DNA of 56,271 nucleotides from an uncultured Sphingomonadales bacterium (GCA_903868245.1 CAIPUN010000009.1:1-56271); one strand, 5' to 3'; shown: positions 25,465 to 36,324, counted from the first letter of the stretch. Made by a program: numbers and translations. The notes: generated from the letters alone by a model not told the origin.

Positions 25465-26561
25465 CCGTGATATCCGTCGATCTGTCCAACTGCCCTTATG
25501 ACATTCATGTCCGCGCTGGGTTACTGGGCGATGTCGGCGCTATCTTAACGCCTTATGCCCGCGACAGCCGCTTGCTTGTGGTTACCGACGAAAATGTTGC
25601 GCAAGCCGTTCTGCCACAGTTTGAATCGGCATTACGCGGCGCGGGCCTATCATGCGCGCATTTCATCCTACCCGCTGGCGAAGCAGGAAAAAGCTGGACG
25701 CAACTGGAGCAACTCACCGATTGGTTGCTGGAACAGCATGTGGAACGCAGCGACCATATCATTGCGCTGGGTGGCGGCGTGGTTGGGGATATTACGGGCT
25801 TTGCCGCGCACATCATCAAACGTGGCTGCGCCTTCGTGCAGATACCAACGACCCTGCTTGCTCAAGTCGACAGCAGCGTTGGCGGCAAGACCGCTATCAA
25901 TAGCGCGGCGGGAAAAAATCTGGTCGGGGCATTTCATCAACCGTCTTTGGTCCTCATCGACCCGGACCTGTTGAATAGCCTTCCACCTCGCCAACTCGCG
26001 GCGGGTTTTGCCGAGGTTGTGAAATACGGCCTGATCGATGACGCGGCGTTTTTTGACTTTTGCGCGGATAATCTCGACAACTTTTTTGACGGTGACCCTG
26101 ATATTCGCGCACAAGCTATCATAAGGTCAGTACAGTCCAAAGCGCGTATCGTTGCCGCCGACGAGACCGAGCGCACTGGCACGCGGGCATTGCTGAACTT
26201 GGGCCACACTTTCGGCCATGCGCTAGAAGCCGACACCGGTTTTTCCGACCGGCTTTTTCATGGCGAAGCGGTCGCGGCTGGCATGGCTTTGGCGTTTCGA
26301 TATTCGGTGCGGCTGGGCCTATGCCCCGCAGAAGATGCGCAACGTGTCACACAACTTCTGCAACGCGCTGGCCTACCCACGACTTTATCCGCAGCGGGTG
26401 TCACCGCCCATGGCGCAGCCTTGGTCGACTATATGCGGCATGACAAGAAGATGAGCGCAGGCACGCTGCCCTTTTTGCTCGCCCGTGGTATCGGGCAGAC
26501 ATTTTTGTCCAAAGATGTAGTGCTGGATGACGTCGCCGCATTTTTGGACAACGAAGCTTAG
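25461..26561 (+). CDS. aroB: 3-dehydroquinate synthase
   Basis: A 366-residue NAD-dependent enzyme that cyclises DAHP to 3-dehydroquinate, the second step of the shikimate pathway. The NAD-binding region GGGVVGDITGFAA, TTLLAQVDSSVGGKTAIN, and the metal-ligand region GFAEVVKYGLI then LNLGHTFGHALE and LFHGEAVAAGM are all intact. It starts within aroK (ATGA overlap) and ends 9 bp from the convergent KefB-like gene. Confidence 0.97.
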   Translation: MTVISVDLSNCPYDIHVRAGLLGDVGAILTPYARDSRLLVVTDENVAQAVLPQFESALRGAGLSCAHFILPAGEAGKSWTQLEQLTDWLLEQHVERSDHIIALGGGVVGDITGFAAHIIKRGCAFVQIPTTLLAQVDSSVGGKTAINSAAGKNLVGAFHQPSLVLIDPDLLNSLPPRQLAAGFAEVVKYGLIDDAAFFDFCADNLDNFFDGDPDIRAQAIIRSVQSKARIVAADETERTGTRALLNLGHTFGHALEADTGFSDRLFHGEAVAAGMALAFRYSVRLGLCPAEDAQRVTQLLQRAGLPTTLSAAGVTAHGAALVDYMRHDKKMSAGTLPFLLARGIGQTFLSKDVVLDDVAAFLDNEA

Positions 26562-26570
26562 GATCAGGAC

Positions 26571-28358
26571 CTAATCGTCCGCAATTAGAAAATCGTCGGA
26601 ACCATCGCCGCCGAAACTGTGCCGTCTTCCGGCATGCATGTCCCCGCTGGTGAACTGCGCTTTCATGCGACTGCGGTCACGACGCCGGAATTCCAAGATA
26701 ATCTCGTGAATTTTTGCACGATCCGTACCAAAATATTGCAGCGCATCGGCAGACATTCGGATGGAGGATTCAAACACTTCCCGCATGATGCTGATGCCCT
26801 CATCCTGCATCAACAACAAGGCTTGCTGCCGGTCGTAAGCCCGCACGAACAATTTTGTGCGCGGGAAGGTCTCACGCACGGGCATTAGCGACTCTGCGGT
26901 CATGTATCGGTCGTCGATGCAGAAGAATATCGCCTGCGCATCTTCGCCACCTGCCCGCTGTAGCAAATCGACGCGGGTGCCATCGCCATAAAAAACCTTG
27001 AAGCCAAAGTCCCCGCTACGGTCGATGGTCTGCGGGTTGATGTCAATCAACGTCACCGAACGCCCAGCCGCCTGCATGATCTGCGATACCTGTTGCCCGA
27101 AACGTCCATGTCCGACGATAATGACATTGGCTTGCGACGCCAATTCCGGGTCATCCAACTGAACATCACCCTTGACCTCTCGCGCCGCAAGCTTGCCCGC
27201 AAAGATCATGAGGAACGGCGTGGTGGCCATGGACAAGGTTACGACTGCGCCGAAAAGGCTCGCGGCTTCGGGTTCAATTAACAGGGCACTCTGCGCTGCG
27301 GAAAATAGCACAAAGGCAAACTCACCACCCTGACTTAATAACATTGCCATGATGAACGAAGGCTTGTTTTGGAGACCAAAAAACCGGCCAAGCCCGAAGA
27401 TAATCGCAATCTTGACCGCAACCAATGCCAGCGCAAGACCCGCCACGAAAAAGGGCTGCGACAAGATAACATCGACGTCCAGCAACATGCCGACCGCTAA
27501 GAAAAACAACCCCAGCAAGATCGATCGGAATGGATCAATGTCGGCCTCCAACTCGTGCCGATAGGGGGATTCCGCTAACATGACGCCAGCGACAAATGCG
27601 CCCAAGGCGGGCGACACGCCAATCGCCTGCATCACCGCGGCGCTGACGCAGACGGTAAAAAGGCCGGTGACGATGAACAATTCGCGTTCTGAAATCTTGC
27701 CGACCAAGCGCAAAAGCGGCGACAGCAGATAGCGTCCGGCCAACACCAGCCCGGTAATCGCCAGTATCGCGTAAAACACCAGAGACCAGCCCTCAATCGC
27801 GCCTTCTTTGGCGGGAGCACGCGATAAGGCGGCAACGATAGTCAGCAGGGGAACAATGGAAATGTCCTGGAACAATAATATCGAGAAGCTTTTCTCACCA
27901 TAATCGGTCTTCATCCGGCCGCGCGACTGCAGCAATGGCAACACCTGCGCAGTGGAAGACAAGGCCAGTGGAAGCCCAAGGACCAATGCCGCTTGCCAGC
28001 TAAAGCTGGGCATTGCGAAATGAATGATCGCAAACATGCCAAGCCCACATAATATGACCTGTAACGGCCCAAAAAGCAGGATGTCACGCCGCAACAGCCA
28101 CAGCCTGCTGGGCGATAGCTCGAGCCCGACGAGGAACAACAGCAAGATGATGCCGATCTCGGAATAAGCCAAGATCGTCTCTGGCGCGTCAATCAACGCA
28201 AGGCCGTCAGGCCCAATGGCAATGCCCGCAACCAGATAGCCAAGGACGGCGCCAAGGCCGAGACGCCGGAAAATCAGCACCGCCAAAAGCGCCGCGCCCA
28301 GCAGCACCACCCCGCCCAACATGACATCAGCGACGAGGTGGTGGGATGTTTCCTCCAT
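26571..28358 (-). CDS. KefB/KefC-type monovalent cation:proton antiporter (CPA2)
   Basis: A 595-residue protein with about twelve membrane segments (antiporter domain, residues about 1-385) followed by a TrkA-N Rossmann domain (VIIVGHGRFGQQVSQIMQAAG). Antiporter signatures include LLLFLVGLELSPSRLW and GAFVAGVMLAES. Kef-type proteins exchange K+ for H+ and protect against electrophiles, gated by glutathione adducts at the Rossmann domain. The C-terminal tail after the domain is basic then acidic. It overlaps the IscU-like gene by one base, so radA-cvpA-IscU-kefB may be one unit. Confidence 0.88.
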   Translation of the reverse strand: MEETSHHLVADVMLGGVVLLGAALLAVLIFRRLGLGAVLGYLVAGIAIGPDGLALIDAPETILAYSEIGIILLLFLVGLELSPSRLWLLRRDILLFGPLQVILCGLGMFAIIHFAMPSFSWQAALVLGLPLALSSTAQVLPLLQSRGRMKTDYGEKSFSILLFQDISIVPLLTIVAALSRAPAKEGAIEGWSLVFYAILAITGLVLAGRYLLSPLLRLVGKISERELFIVTGLFTVCVSAAVMQAIGVSPALGAFVAGVMLAESPYRHELEADIDPFRSILLGLFFLAVGMLLDVDVILSQPFFVAGLALALVAVKIAIIFGLGRFFGLQNKPSFIMAMLLSQGGEFAFVLFSAAQSALLIEPEAASLFGAVVTLSMATTPFLMIFAGKLAAREVKGDVQLDDPELASQANVIIVGHGRFGQQVSQIMQAAGRSVTLIDINPQTIDRSGDFGFKVFYGDGTRVDLLQRAGGEDAQAIFFCIDDRYMTAESLMPVRETFPRTKLFVRAYDRQQALLLMQDEGISIMREVFESSIRMSADALQYFGTDRAKIHEIILEFRRRDRSRMKAQFTSGDMHAGRRHSFGGDGSDDFLIADD

Positions 28359-28789
28359 CAGACTTTCTCTTTGGCCTGCACGGCGGCGGCAAGGATCGCG
28401 TCATAGGGCAATAAAATCGCGGCATGGCGTGACGGATAATCACAGGCTGCAGCCAGCAAGGCGAGTTCTGGCCAACAACTGGGCATATTGCCCGTCCGCT
28501 GCAACGCCTGCGCCACGCCATCGCGCAATTTGGCGACTTCGGTCATGGCTGTTCCAACCCCGTTTTGCGCCAAAATAGCAGCAGAAGCCTGCCCCAGCGC
28601 GCAGGCATTGGCACGCAGGGCAAGGTCACGCAATTTCCCGTCGGCGTCGATCACAATATCCGCTTGAATGCGGCTGCCGCATAAGGGCGAGCGCACTTCA
28701 GCGCTGCCGTCGGGGTCTGCAAGGCGATCGCCCGCGACCAGCGACGTTGCCAGCCTTAAGATATCCCGATTGTAGAGCGCGGAGTCCAT
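28358..28789 (-). CDS. IscU/NifU-like iron-sulfur cluster scaffold protein
   Basis: A 143-residue protein of the IscU/SufU fold. The three Cys expected to hold a cluster are in SPLCGSRI, NACALGQAS and AACDYPSRH. The DADGKLRDLALR segment is typical. Sequence detail differs from the canonical housekeeping IscU, as is usual for the alphaproteobacterial version encoded near cvpA. It overlaps its neighbours by a single base on both sides, implying tight translational coupling. Confidence 0.82.
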   Translation of the reverse strand: MDSALYNRDILRLATSLVAGDRLADPDGSAEVRSPLCGSRIQADIVIDADGKLRDLALRANACALGQASAAILAQNGVGTAMTEVAKLRDGVAQALQRTGNMPSCWPELALLAAACDYPSRHAAILLPYDAILAAAVQAKEKV

Positions 28790-29313
28790 CAGTTCACCGT
28801 TTCCGCGTCGCTATCTGCGGCAAGGCGTTGTTCACGGACAAATTCGGACATGGCTTCACCGCTAGCATTGAGCAAAGGATATGTGCGCGAACTGGTCATC
28901 CACTCGGGCCGCCCTGAGTCTGCGCCATAGACCAAATCATATCCCATTACGAACAGTAGGAAAATAAGGGTCGCGATAATTAGGCCTTTGAGCATACCGA
29001 AGCCGAACCCAAGGACGCGATCAATTGGGCCTAGCAACGACTTGCGCGATTTGGCACCAATCGATTTCGCAATCCATTTACCCACGGCAAAGATAACGAT
29101 GACAAGCGCCAAAAAGGCGAGCACGGCCGCGCCAGAATCCGAACCCACAGCCTCGGCCAAAGCTGCCGTCGCAGGGGTATGAAACATGTAAACGGCCAAG
29201 ATGATCAGCACCCATGCGATCATCGACAGAACCTCTTGCACAAAGCCGCGCAGGAAACCGAATACGGCCCCGCTGCCCAGCAAGAATAGGACAATGATAT
29301 CAAGTGCTGTCAT
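28789..29313 (-). CDS. CvpA family membrane protein
   Basis: A 174-residue protein with four hydrophobic segments: DIIVLFLLGSGAVFGFLRGF, SMIAWVLIILAVYMF, a third around AAVLAFLALVIVIFAVG, and GLIIATLIFLLFVMGY. GFLRGFVQEVLSMIAWV is the family signature. CvpA is needed for colicin V production and biofilm or envelope functions in some bacteria; the molecular role is unclear. A hydrophilic C-terminal tail of about 40 residues follows. It lies 91 bp after radA. Confidence 0.88.
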   Translation of the reverse strand: MTALDIIVLFLLGSGAVFGFLRGFVQEVLSMIAWVLIILAVYMFHTPATAALAEAVGSDSGAAVLAFLALVIVIFAVGKWIAKSIGAKSRKSLLGPIDRVLGFGFGMLKGLIIATLIFLLFVMGYDLVYGADSGRPEWMTSSRTYPLLNASGEAMSEFVREQRLAADSDAETVN

Positions 29314-29404
29314 CTAATCTTGGTGCCCTCATTACCCAAACGCGTCGCAATCAAAATGCGGCACGCGTCATATGATCATGCCCCTATAAGCGTTAAAGAA
29401 AGAT

Positions 29405-30769
29405 TTAGGGACGTCCCAGCATATGGTCAACGAGATTGGCAAGCGTGCGGAATTCTTGCGTCGAAATGCCGGCCTGGCCCTTCACCGACGGCGGGACCAA
29501 TGCGCGGCCAAAGCCAAGCTTTGCGGATTCCTTCAGTCGCAACGCACCATGCGCAACAGGACGGATTTCGCCGGACAAAGCGACTTCACCAAACAGCACC
29601 GCATCGGACGGCAGTGGGCGTTCGGACAAAGCCGAAACCAACGCCGCCGCCACCGCAAGATCAGCAGCGGGGTCGGAAATGCGATAGCCACCCGCAATGT
29701 TGAGATAGACCTCGGCGGTTGAAAAGCTAAGGCCACATCGCGCCTCCAGCACCGCCAATATCATCGCGAGGCGACCGCTGTCCCAGCCAACAACGGCGCG
29801 GCGCGGTGTCGCGCCACTCGATAACCGCACGGTCAGCGCCTGAATTTCGACCAAAACGGGCCGCGTCCCCTCCAACGCCGGAAATACCGTTGCGCCCGTA
29901 ACCTGTTCTGCGCGGTCGGTTAGGAATAAGGCGCTGGGGTTGCCGACCTCCGTCAGGCCCTCTTCCACCATCGCAAAAACGCCGATTTCATCGGTCCCGC
30001 CAAAGCGATTTTTGGACGCGCGCAAGATCCGATATTGATGGCTGCGCTCGCCTTCGAACGACAAGACGGTGTCGACCATATGTTCCAACACGCGCGGTCC
30101 GGCGATCGTTCCATCCTTGGTGACATGACCGACGAGCATCACTGCCGTGCCACGTTCCTTGGCAAAGCGGATCAACTCTTGGGCGGATGCACGGACTTGG
30201 CTAACGGTGCCCGGCGCGCCTTCGATAAGGTCGCTGTGCATGGTCTGAATGGAATCGATGACCAATAAAGCGGGCGGCGCGCCTTGCGCCATCGTCGTCA
30301 ATATATCGCGCACCGATGTCGCAGCGGCAAGCTGCACCGGCGCATCACCAAGGCCAAGCCGACGGGCCCGCAAACGCACTTGGTCAACGGCTTCTTCACC
30401 TGAAATATAAGCAACGGATAGGCCGCGCCGCGCGAGGTTTGCGGCGGCTTGCAGCAATAATGTCGACTTACCTATGCCTGGATCCCCGCCCAGCAGGGTC
30501 GCCGAACCGGGCACAAGGCCGCCACCCAAGGCGCGGTCAAATTCGGATATACCTGTCGAGGCACGTTCCGGCAGTTTGATGTCCGTGTTCAATCCGGACA
30601 ATTCGACGGCACGGCCGCCCGCGTGCAAATGATGCTTCAGCTCAAAAACAGATGCTTGAGCCTCTTCCGCCAAGCTGTTCCATTCGCCGCAATCGTCGCA
30701 CTGCCCCTGCCAACGGTTAGATTCAGACCCGCATGCCTGACACACATATTTGCGTTTTGCCTTTGCCAT
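29405..30769 (-). CDS. radA: DNA repair protein RadA
   Basis: A 454-residue RadA/Sms protein, a RecA-like branch-migration ATPase. The N-terminal C4 zinc finger (CQACG then CDDCGEW), Walker A GDPGIGKST, the RadA-specific KNRFGGTDEIG motif near the middle, and the C-terminal Lon-protease-like domain are all present. Domain order and length are normal. It is divergent from the patatin-like gene, with 87 bp between starts. Confidence 0.96.
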   Translation of the reverse strand: MAKAKRKYVCQACGSESNRWQGQCDDCGEWNSLAEEAQASVFELKHHLHAGGRAVELSGLNTDIKLPERASTGISEFDRALGGGLVPGSATLLGGDPGIGKSTLLLQAAANLARRGLSVAYISGEEAVDQVRLRARRLGLGDAPVQLAAATSVRDILTTMAQGAPPALLVIDSIQTMHSDLIEGAPGTVSQVRASAQELIRFAKERGTAVMLVGHVTKDGTIAGPRVLEHMVDTVLSFEGERSHQYRILRASKNRFGGTDEIGVFAMVEEGLTEVGNPSALFLTDRAEQVTGATVFPALEGTRPVLVEIQALTVRLSSGATPRRAVVGWDSGRLAMILAVLEARCGLSFSTAEVYLNIAGGYRISDPAADLAVAAALVSALSERPLPSDAVLFGEVALSGEIRPVAHGALRLKESAKLGFGRALVPPSVKGQAGISTQEFRTLANLVDHMLGRP

Positions 30770-30856
30770 GGCCGATATCTATCAGAACAAATCAAGAACT
30801 CAACAATTAATACCACAGGATCAGCGCTTGCGTGTGACGCAGTGTGATGCCACATC

Positions 30857-33199
30857 ATGGATATGCGCGAAAAAGAACTCAGGTTGGCGCTCATTTGTTA
30901 TGGTGGGGTCAGCCTTGCCATATACATGCATGGCGTCACACGCGAGATTTGGCACATGGTCCGCGCGAGCCGCGCATTTCATGACGGCACGCCCCTCACC
31001 CGCCGCAGCGAGATTGTCTATCATGAGCTACTGACAGAGATGTCGCGCGTTAGCGGTGTAAAGTTGCGCGTTTTGACCGATATCATTGCCGGATCAAGCG
31101 CGGGCGGCATCAACGGTATTTTCCTGTCACAGGCGATCGTCACAGGCCAATCGTTGGAGCCGTTGACCGACATGTGGCTGGACATGGCGGACGTCGACAT
31201 ACTGCTTGATCCGGACGCCCGTCCGCTGTCGCGCTTCACCAAATTTTGGGCAACGCCGATTGCGTGGATGATCTTGCGCCGGCGCGGTGGAGCGGTCGAA
31301 AGAACAGTGGCGAAGGAAGCACAGGAGGAGGTCGCCACCAAGCTGTCGCGCTTTGTCCGCGCGCGTTGGTTTGCGCCGCCCTTTGGCGGGAATGTGTTTT
31401 CGAAATTGTTGCTCGACGCGCTGAACATTATGGCCAAGAGCGCAATAGAGCCGCCGCTTTTACCCGAAAACTAACCGCTGGACTTGTTTGTCACGGTAAC
31501 CGACTATTTTGGTCATGATCGGGTGCTGCGCCTCAATAGTCCGGAAGAAGTTACCGAGTCCGAACATCGCATCACCGTCGATTTTTCAACGCGCGGCCGA
31601 ACCGACCTCGCCGACATTCCCGAACTGATTTTTGCGGCGCGCGCCACGGCCAGTTTCCCGGGGGCTTTCCCGCCATTTTCGGTGCGAGAACTTGACCGCT
31701 TGCTGGTACGGGAAAATGTCCCGTGGCTTGGCCGGTTGGCATTTTTGAAACGGATATTGCCGCAGCAATTTGCCGCCAATGCCGCCGAAGATACGATGTT
31801 AATCGACGGCTCGGTATTGGCCAATGCGCCGTTTAACCAAGCAATTTCCGCTTTGCGCAACCGTCCCGCAAGGCGCGAAGTGGATCGTCGTTTTGTCTAT
31901 ATCGACCCAAAGCCCGGCCACCCCAGTTTCCGATTTGGCAAACGCAATGCGGACGGCACCTCAGATATACCACGCAAGCCACCGGGGTTTTTCTCGACGA
32001 TATTGGGGGCGACATCCAACATTCCACGTGCACAGCCCATTCGGGACAGTCTGGAAAAAATTACGGGCCGCTCGGAACGGATCGAACGGATGCAACGCGT
32101 CATCGATAGCTTGCGGAATGAGGTTGAAGATACTGTCGAGGCGCTGCTGGGCAGGACATGGTTCCTGACCCAGCCGACCGCGAGCCGGATGCAGAAATGG
32201 CGGCATTCGGCACAGGAGAAGGCGATTGTGACCGCCGGGTTTGGCTATCGCGCCTATAACCATCTCAAAATCGCTGGCGTTGTGGACGATATTGTCGCCA
32301 CCGCGCGCCGCAGCTTGCCCGACGCATCTAACGCGTTTTTCCGTGACATGCGCGCCGCGCTTTGGACCGAAATCGGCGCCCGTGACATCGACCATATGCC
32401 GCCGCATAAGGGCAAAGCCACCGTGCGCCAAATTGCCTTTTTCCGCGCACATGACCTGCGTTTCCGTATCCGGCGCTTGCGCTTTCTGGCTCGGCACCTA
32501 ACCGAAATTGTCGAAAATGTCATCGATATGCCGAATGATGCTATCGCCAAAATGCGCGATGCCATTTACAATTGCCTCGCTTTATTTCTCGATCTGGAAA
32601 CGGCGGAGTTTTTAGGCGCAGATTTCGCGATGGCTGCCAAATCTGGCATCGATGATCCCGCAGGCTTGATCGACCATCTCGCGGTACAGCGCGATCTGGT
32701 ACGCACAGATGCCAAGGTCGACAAAATATTATGCGATGCCATGCTGACGCTGCCCGTTGCGGCACGCCGGACTATGTTGCTCGGCTATTTGGGCTATGCG
32801 CTCTATGACATCGCCACCCTGCCTTTGTTGCAGGATGAGGGCTTTGACGAATTTGATCCTGTTAAGGTCGACCGCATATCCCCCGACGACTGCGCATCCA
32901 TCCGAACTGGCGGCACGGCGGCCACATTGAAGGGCATAGAATTCAACAATTTCGGGGCTTTTTTCAGCCGTTCTTATCGGGAAAACGACTATCTATGGGG
33001 CCGTTTGCACGGCGCGGAACGGATGATCGATATCCTGATATCGTCGCTGCCGCCGGGCCATGCATTTTCGGTTGAACGCGCGCAAAGTTACAAAAAGCGG
33101 GCGTTCCATGCGATATTGGATGAGGAGCAGGACCGGCTTACGCATATCCAGCCCCTCATCATGTCCTTACGGGCCGAGGTGGAGCAGATTCACAGCTAA
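30857..33199 (+). pseudogene. Patatin-like (DUF3376-type) phospholipase gene with in-frame TAA
   Basis: One long gene of about 780 codons is interrupted by a TAA at codon 206 (31472-31474) with no frameshift. The upstream piece holds the glycine-rich start CYGGVSLAIYMHG and the nucleophile motif GSSAG (Ser near 81). The downstream piece, which continues in the same frame with PLDLFVTVTDYFGH, holds the catalytic Asp motif IDGSVLANAPF and a long C-terminal region. Because Ser and Asp lie in different pieces, neither alone should be active. CAA to TAA is the simplest explanation. Reinitiation at TTG 31484 would make only the second piece. A sequencing error or stop readthrough is also possible. 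Family members are lipid acyl hydrolases. Confidence 0.85.
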
Positions 33200-33218
33200 T
33201 CGTATCGCGCACCTGAAC

Positions 33219-34346
33219 TTAATCGGTGATGTCGTCCCAAATGCCTTTCAACTTGTCAAAGAAACTAGTTGATTGCGGACATTCTGCACCCGTTTCGGTT
33301 TCGCGGAATTCGCGCAATATTTCCTTCTGCCGCGTGGACAGCTTGGACGGCGTTTCCACATCGATTTGAATGACCATATCACCACGACCACGCCCTTGCA
33401 GCACCGGCATCCCTGCCCCGCGTTGACGCAGCTGTTTGCCCGACTGTATGCCCTCTGGAACGGCAATGATATGTTCGGTACCATCGAGGCCCGGGATACG
33501 GATTTCACCACCCAGCGCCGCTGTAGTGAAGCTGACGGGCACACGGCAGAATAATGTTGTGCCATCGCGTTCGAACACCTTGTGGCGCGACAGGTGAATG
33601 AAGATGTACAAATCACCCGCCGCTGCACCATTTGGCCCAGCTTCGCCCCGGCCAGCAACACGAATACGCGTGCCTTCGTCGACGCCAGGCGGAACATTGA
33701 CGGTGATAGTCTTGCGTTCATCCGCTCGGCCTTCTCCGCCGCAAGCCCGGCACGGGGATTCAATCACTTCACCGCGACCGTGACAGGTAGGACATGTGCG
33801 CTCGACCACAAAGAAACCTTGCTGCGCGCGCACCTTGCCATGACCAGCGCACAGGTTGCAGCGACGTTTGCCTGACCCGGGCGTCGCGCCTGTGCCTTCG
33901 CACGTGCCACACGCTGTCGCGACGTCGATGGTAATGTCCGCCTCTTTGCCGTGGAAGGCCTCATCGAGGGAAATTTCCAGATCATAGCGTAGATCTGCAC
34001 CACGCGTAGGGCCACGCTGACGGCCACCAAAGGCATCACCAAAAAAGCTTTCGAAGATATCGGAAAAATCACCAAAGCCAGCGCCGCCTTGGCCCCCACC
34101 GCCGCCCATACCGCCATTTTCAAACGCTTCTTTGCCATATCGGTCATAAGCTGCGCGCTTTTGCGGATCTTTCAGGACGTCATAAGCTTGGCTAATCGCC
34201 TTAAACTTAGCTTCGGATTTGTCGCAACCAGGGTTGCGGTCGGGATGGCATTCCATCGCAATCCGGCGATACGCGGTTTTCAGCGTCTTTTCGTCCGCTG
34301 TCCGCTCGACTTCCAACAATTCATAATAATCAATGTCGAGATTCAT
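33219..34346 (-). CDS. dnaJ: Molecular chaperone DnaJ
   Basis: A 375-residue class A J-protein. The J domain (HPD in ECHPDRNPG near residue 35) is followed by a Gly/Phe-rich linker (GGMGGGGGQGGAGFGD), four CxxCxGxG zinc repeats (CGTCEGTG, CNLCAGHG, CPTCHGRG, CRACGGEG) and the C-terminal substrate-binding domain. It stimulates DnaK ATPase. It follows dnaK by 70 bp, an interval holding a strong hairpin. The stop is 19 bp from that of the convergent patatin-like gene. Confidence 0.97.
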   Translation of the reverse strand: MNLDIDYYELLEVERTADEKTLKTAYRRIAMECHPDRNPGCDKSEAKFKAISQAYDVLKDPQKRAAYDRYGKEAFENGGMGGGGGQGGAGFGDFSDIFESFFGDAFGGRQRGPTRGADLRYDLEISLDEAFHGKEADITIDVATACGTCEGTGATPGSGKRRCNLCAGHGKVRAQQGFFVVERTCPTCHGRGEVIESPCRACGGEGRADERKTITVNVPPGVDEGTRIRVAGRGEAGPNGAAAGDLYIFIHLSRHKVFERDGTTLFCRVPVSFTTAALGGEIRIPGLDGTEHIIAVPEGIQSGKQLRQRGAGMPVLQGRGRGDMVIQIDVETPSKLSTRQKEILREFRETETGAECPQSTSFFDKLKGIWDDITD

Positions 34347-34366
34347 GAATGACTAACCCCCCGGTC

Positions 34367-34407
34367 TTTCCGACCGTCGCTTACGTTTCGATAGCGACGG
34401 TCGGAAA
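34367..34407. repeat. Perfect 14-bp inverted repeat in the dnaK-dnaJ interval
   Basis: TTTCCGACCGTCGC (34367-34380) is the exact reverse complement of GCGACGGTCGGAAA (34394-34407), with a 13-nt loop. It nearly fills the 70-bp gap and would form a very stable hairpin in the dnaK-dnaJ mRNA. No T-run follows in the direction of transcription, so it is more likely an mRNA-stability or partial attenuation element than a true terminator. Confidence 0.8.
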
Positions 34408-34416
34408 TATGCAACA

Positions 34417-36324
34417 TCAGTCTTTCTTGTCGTCTTCGACTTCGGAGAATTCAGCATCAACGACATTATCGTCTGCTGGTGCTTCTTCCGATGCAGCATC
34501 TGCCGATGCCCCGGCAGCTTGCTCTTCCTTATAGATTGCTTCGCCGAGCTTCATCGCGATTTGGGCCAAGGCGGCTGCCTTTTCCTTCATGACTTCTGCA
34601 TCGCCGCCCTCGATGGCGGTTTTGGTTTCCGACATCGCCGCTTCGATTTCGCCCTTCAATGCGGCGTCAATCTTGTCGCCATGCTCTTCCAACTGTTTCT
34701 CAGTCGAATGGACAAGGCTTTCTGCGTTATTCTTGGCTTCGGCCGATTCACGACGCTTCTTGTCTTCTTCGGCAAAGGCTTCGGCATCGCGGACCATCTG
34801 TTCAATATCCGCATCGGACAAGCCGCCCGATGCCTGAATTTTGATCTGCTGTTCCTTACCTGTGCCCTTGTCCTTGGCCGTCACGCTAACGAGACCGTTG
34901 GCGTCGATGTCAAACGTCACTTCAACCTGTGGCACGCCGCGCGGTGCTGGTGGAATGCCCACGAGGTCGAAATTGCCGAGCAGCTTGTTATCCGCCGCCA
35001 TTTCACGCTCACCTTGGAACACGCGGATGGTCACGGCATTTTGATTGTCTTCGGCCGTCGAATATACTTGGCTCTTCTTCGTCGGGATCGTCGTGTTACG
35101 GTCGATCATACGCGTAAATACGCCACCGAGGGTTTCGATACCCAAGGACAATGGCGTCACGTCGAGCAACAAAACATCCTTAACGTCGCCCTGCAAAACG
35201 CCCGCCTGAATGGCCGCGCCCATGGCAACAACTTCATCCGGGTTCACACCGGTATGCGGTTCCTTGCCAAAGAAATTCTTCACCACATCGCGTACCTTTG
35301 GCATGCGGGTCATGCCGCCGACCATCACGACTTCATCAATGCCATCGGCCTTGATACCCGCATCGGCCAAAGCCTTTTTGCAAGGCTCAAGCGTGCGCTT
35401 GATCAGGTCATCGACTAGCTTCTCAAGGTCGGCCCGGGTGATGGTTTTCACAAGGTGCTTTGGACCATTTTGGTCTGCGGTAATGAAGGGCAAATTGACT
35501 TCAGTCGTCTGTGTTGACGACAATTCGATCTTCGCCTTTTCCGCTGCTTCCTTCAAACGTTGCAGCGCAAGCTTGTCCTTGGTTAGGTCAATGCCTTCGG
35601 CCTTGTTGAAATCAGCTGCCAGATGCTCGACGAGCACGCTGTCAAAATCTTCACCGCCCAAGAATGTGTCACCATTGGTCGATTTCACTTCGAACACGCC
35701 GTCGCCGACTTCGAGAATCGAAATATCGAACGTGCCGCCACCAAGGTCATAAACCGCGATGGTTTTATTCTCATCCTTATCCATGCCATACGCAAGCGCC
35801 GCAGCGGTTGGCTCGTTAATGATACGCAGCACTTCAAGGCCCGCAATCTGGCCAGCATCTTTAGTGGCCTGACGCTGGGCATCGTTGAAATAAGCGGGCA
35901 CGGTGATGACTGCTTGCGTAACGGTTTCACCCAAATAGGCTTCCGCAGTTTCCTTCATCTTTTGCAGGGTGAAGGCCGAAATTTGCGATGGCGAATATTC
36001 TTCGCCGCCTGCCTTAACCCATGCATCACCGGTCTTGCCTTTGACGATGCTATAAGGAACAAGGCCCATATCTTTTTTGGTCAATGGATCATCGAAACGG
36101 CGGCCGATAAGGCGCTTTACCGCATAAATGGTGCTTTCCGGATTGGTGACAGCCTGACGCTTGGCTGGCTGGCCGATAAGGCGCTCGCCATCCTTAGCAA
36201 AGGCCACGATCGATGGCGTTGTCCGTGCGCCTTCTGCATTTTCGATGACCTTGGGCTTGCCGCCGTCCATTACCGCAACGCAGCTGTTTGTTGTGCCCAA
36301 GTCGATACCAATAACTTTAGCCAT
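34417..36324 (-). CDS. dnaK: Molecular chaperone DnaK (Hsp70)
   Basis: A 635-residue Hsp70 with the ATPase signatures [14 protein letters not shown] at the start, [14 protein letters not shown] and [11 protein letters not shown], the interdomain linker [16 protein letters not shown], and the acidic C-terminal tail ending EVEDDKKD. The length and domain order are normal. It is transcribed toward dnaJ. A sigma-32-like promoter lies about 100 bp upstream; no CIRCE element is seen, so HrcA probably does not control it directly. Confidence 0.98.
   Translation of the reverse strand: MAKVIGIDLGTTNSCVAVMDGGKPKVIENAEGARTTPSIVAFAKDGERLIGQPAKRQAVTNPESTIYAVKRLIGRRFDDPLTKKDMGLVPYSIVKGKTGDAWVKAGGEEYSPSQISAFTLQKMKETAEAYLGETVTQAVITVPAYFNDAQRQATKDAGQIAGLEVLRIINEPTAAALAYGMDKDENKTIAVYDLGGGTFDISILEVGDGVFEVKSTNGDTFLGGEDFDSVLVEHLAADFNKAEGIDLTKDKLALQRLKEAAEKAKIELSSTQTTEVNLPFITADQNGPKHLVKTITRADLEKLVDDLIKRTLEPCKKALADAGIKADGIDEVVMVGGMTRMPKVRDVVKNFFGKEPHTGVNPDEVVAMGAAIQAGVLQGDVKDVLLLDVTPLSLGIETLGGVFTRMIDRNTTIPTKKSQVYSTAEDNQNAVTIRVFQGEREMAADNKLLGNFDLVGIPPAPRGVPQVEVTFDIDANGLVSVTAKDKGTGKEQQIKIQASGGLSDADIEQMVRDAEAFAEEDKKRRESAEAKNNAESLVHSTEKQLEEHGDKIDAALKGEIEAAMSETKTAIEGGDAEVMKEKAAALAQIAMKLGEAIYKEEQAAGASADAASEEAPADDNVVDAEFSEVEDDKKD

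Noticed and set aside
34519-35418. A 299-codon open frame on the plus strand, opposite dnaK
   Set aside because: It is antisense to an intact dnaK, has no family pattern or ribosome-binding site, and arises from the codon bias of the real gene.
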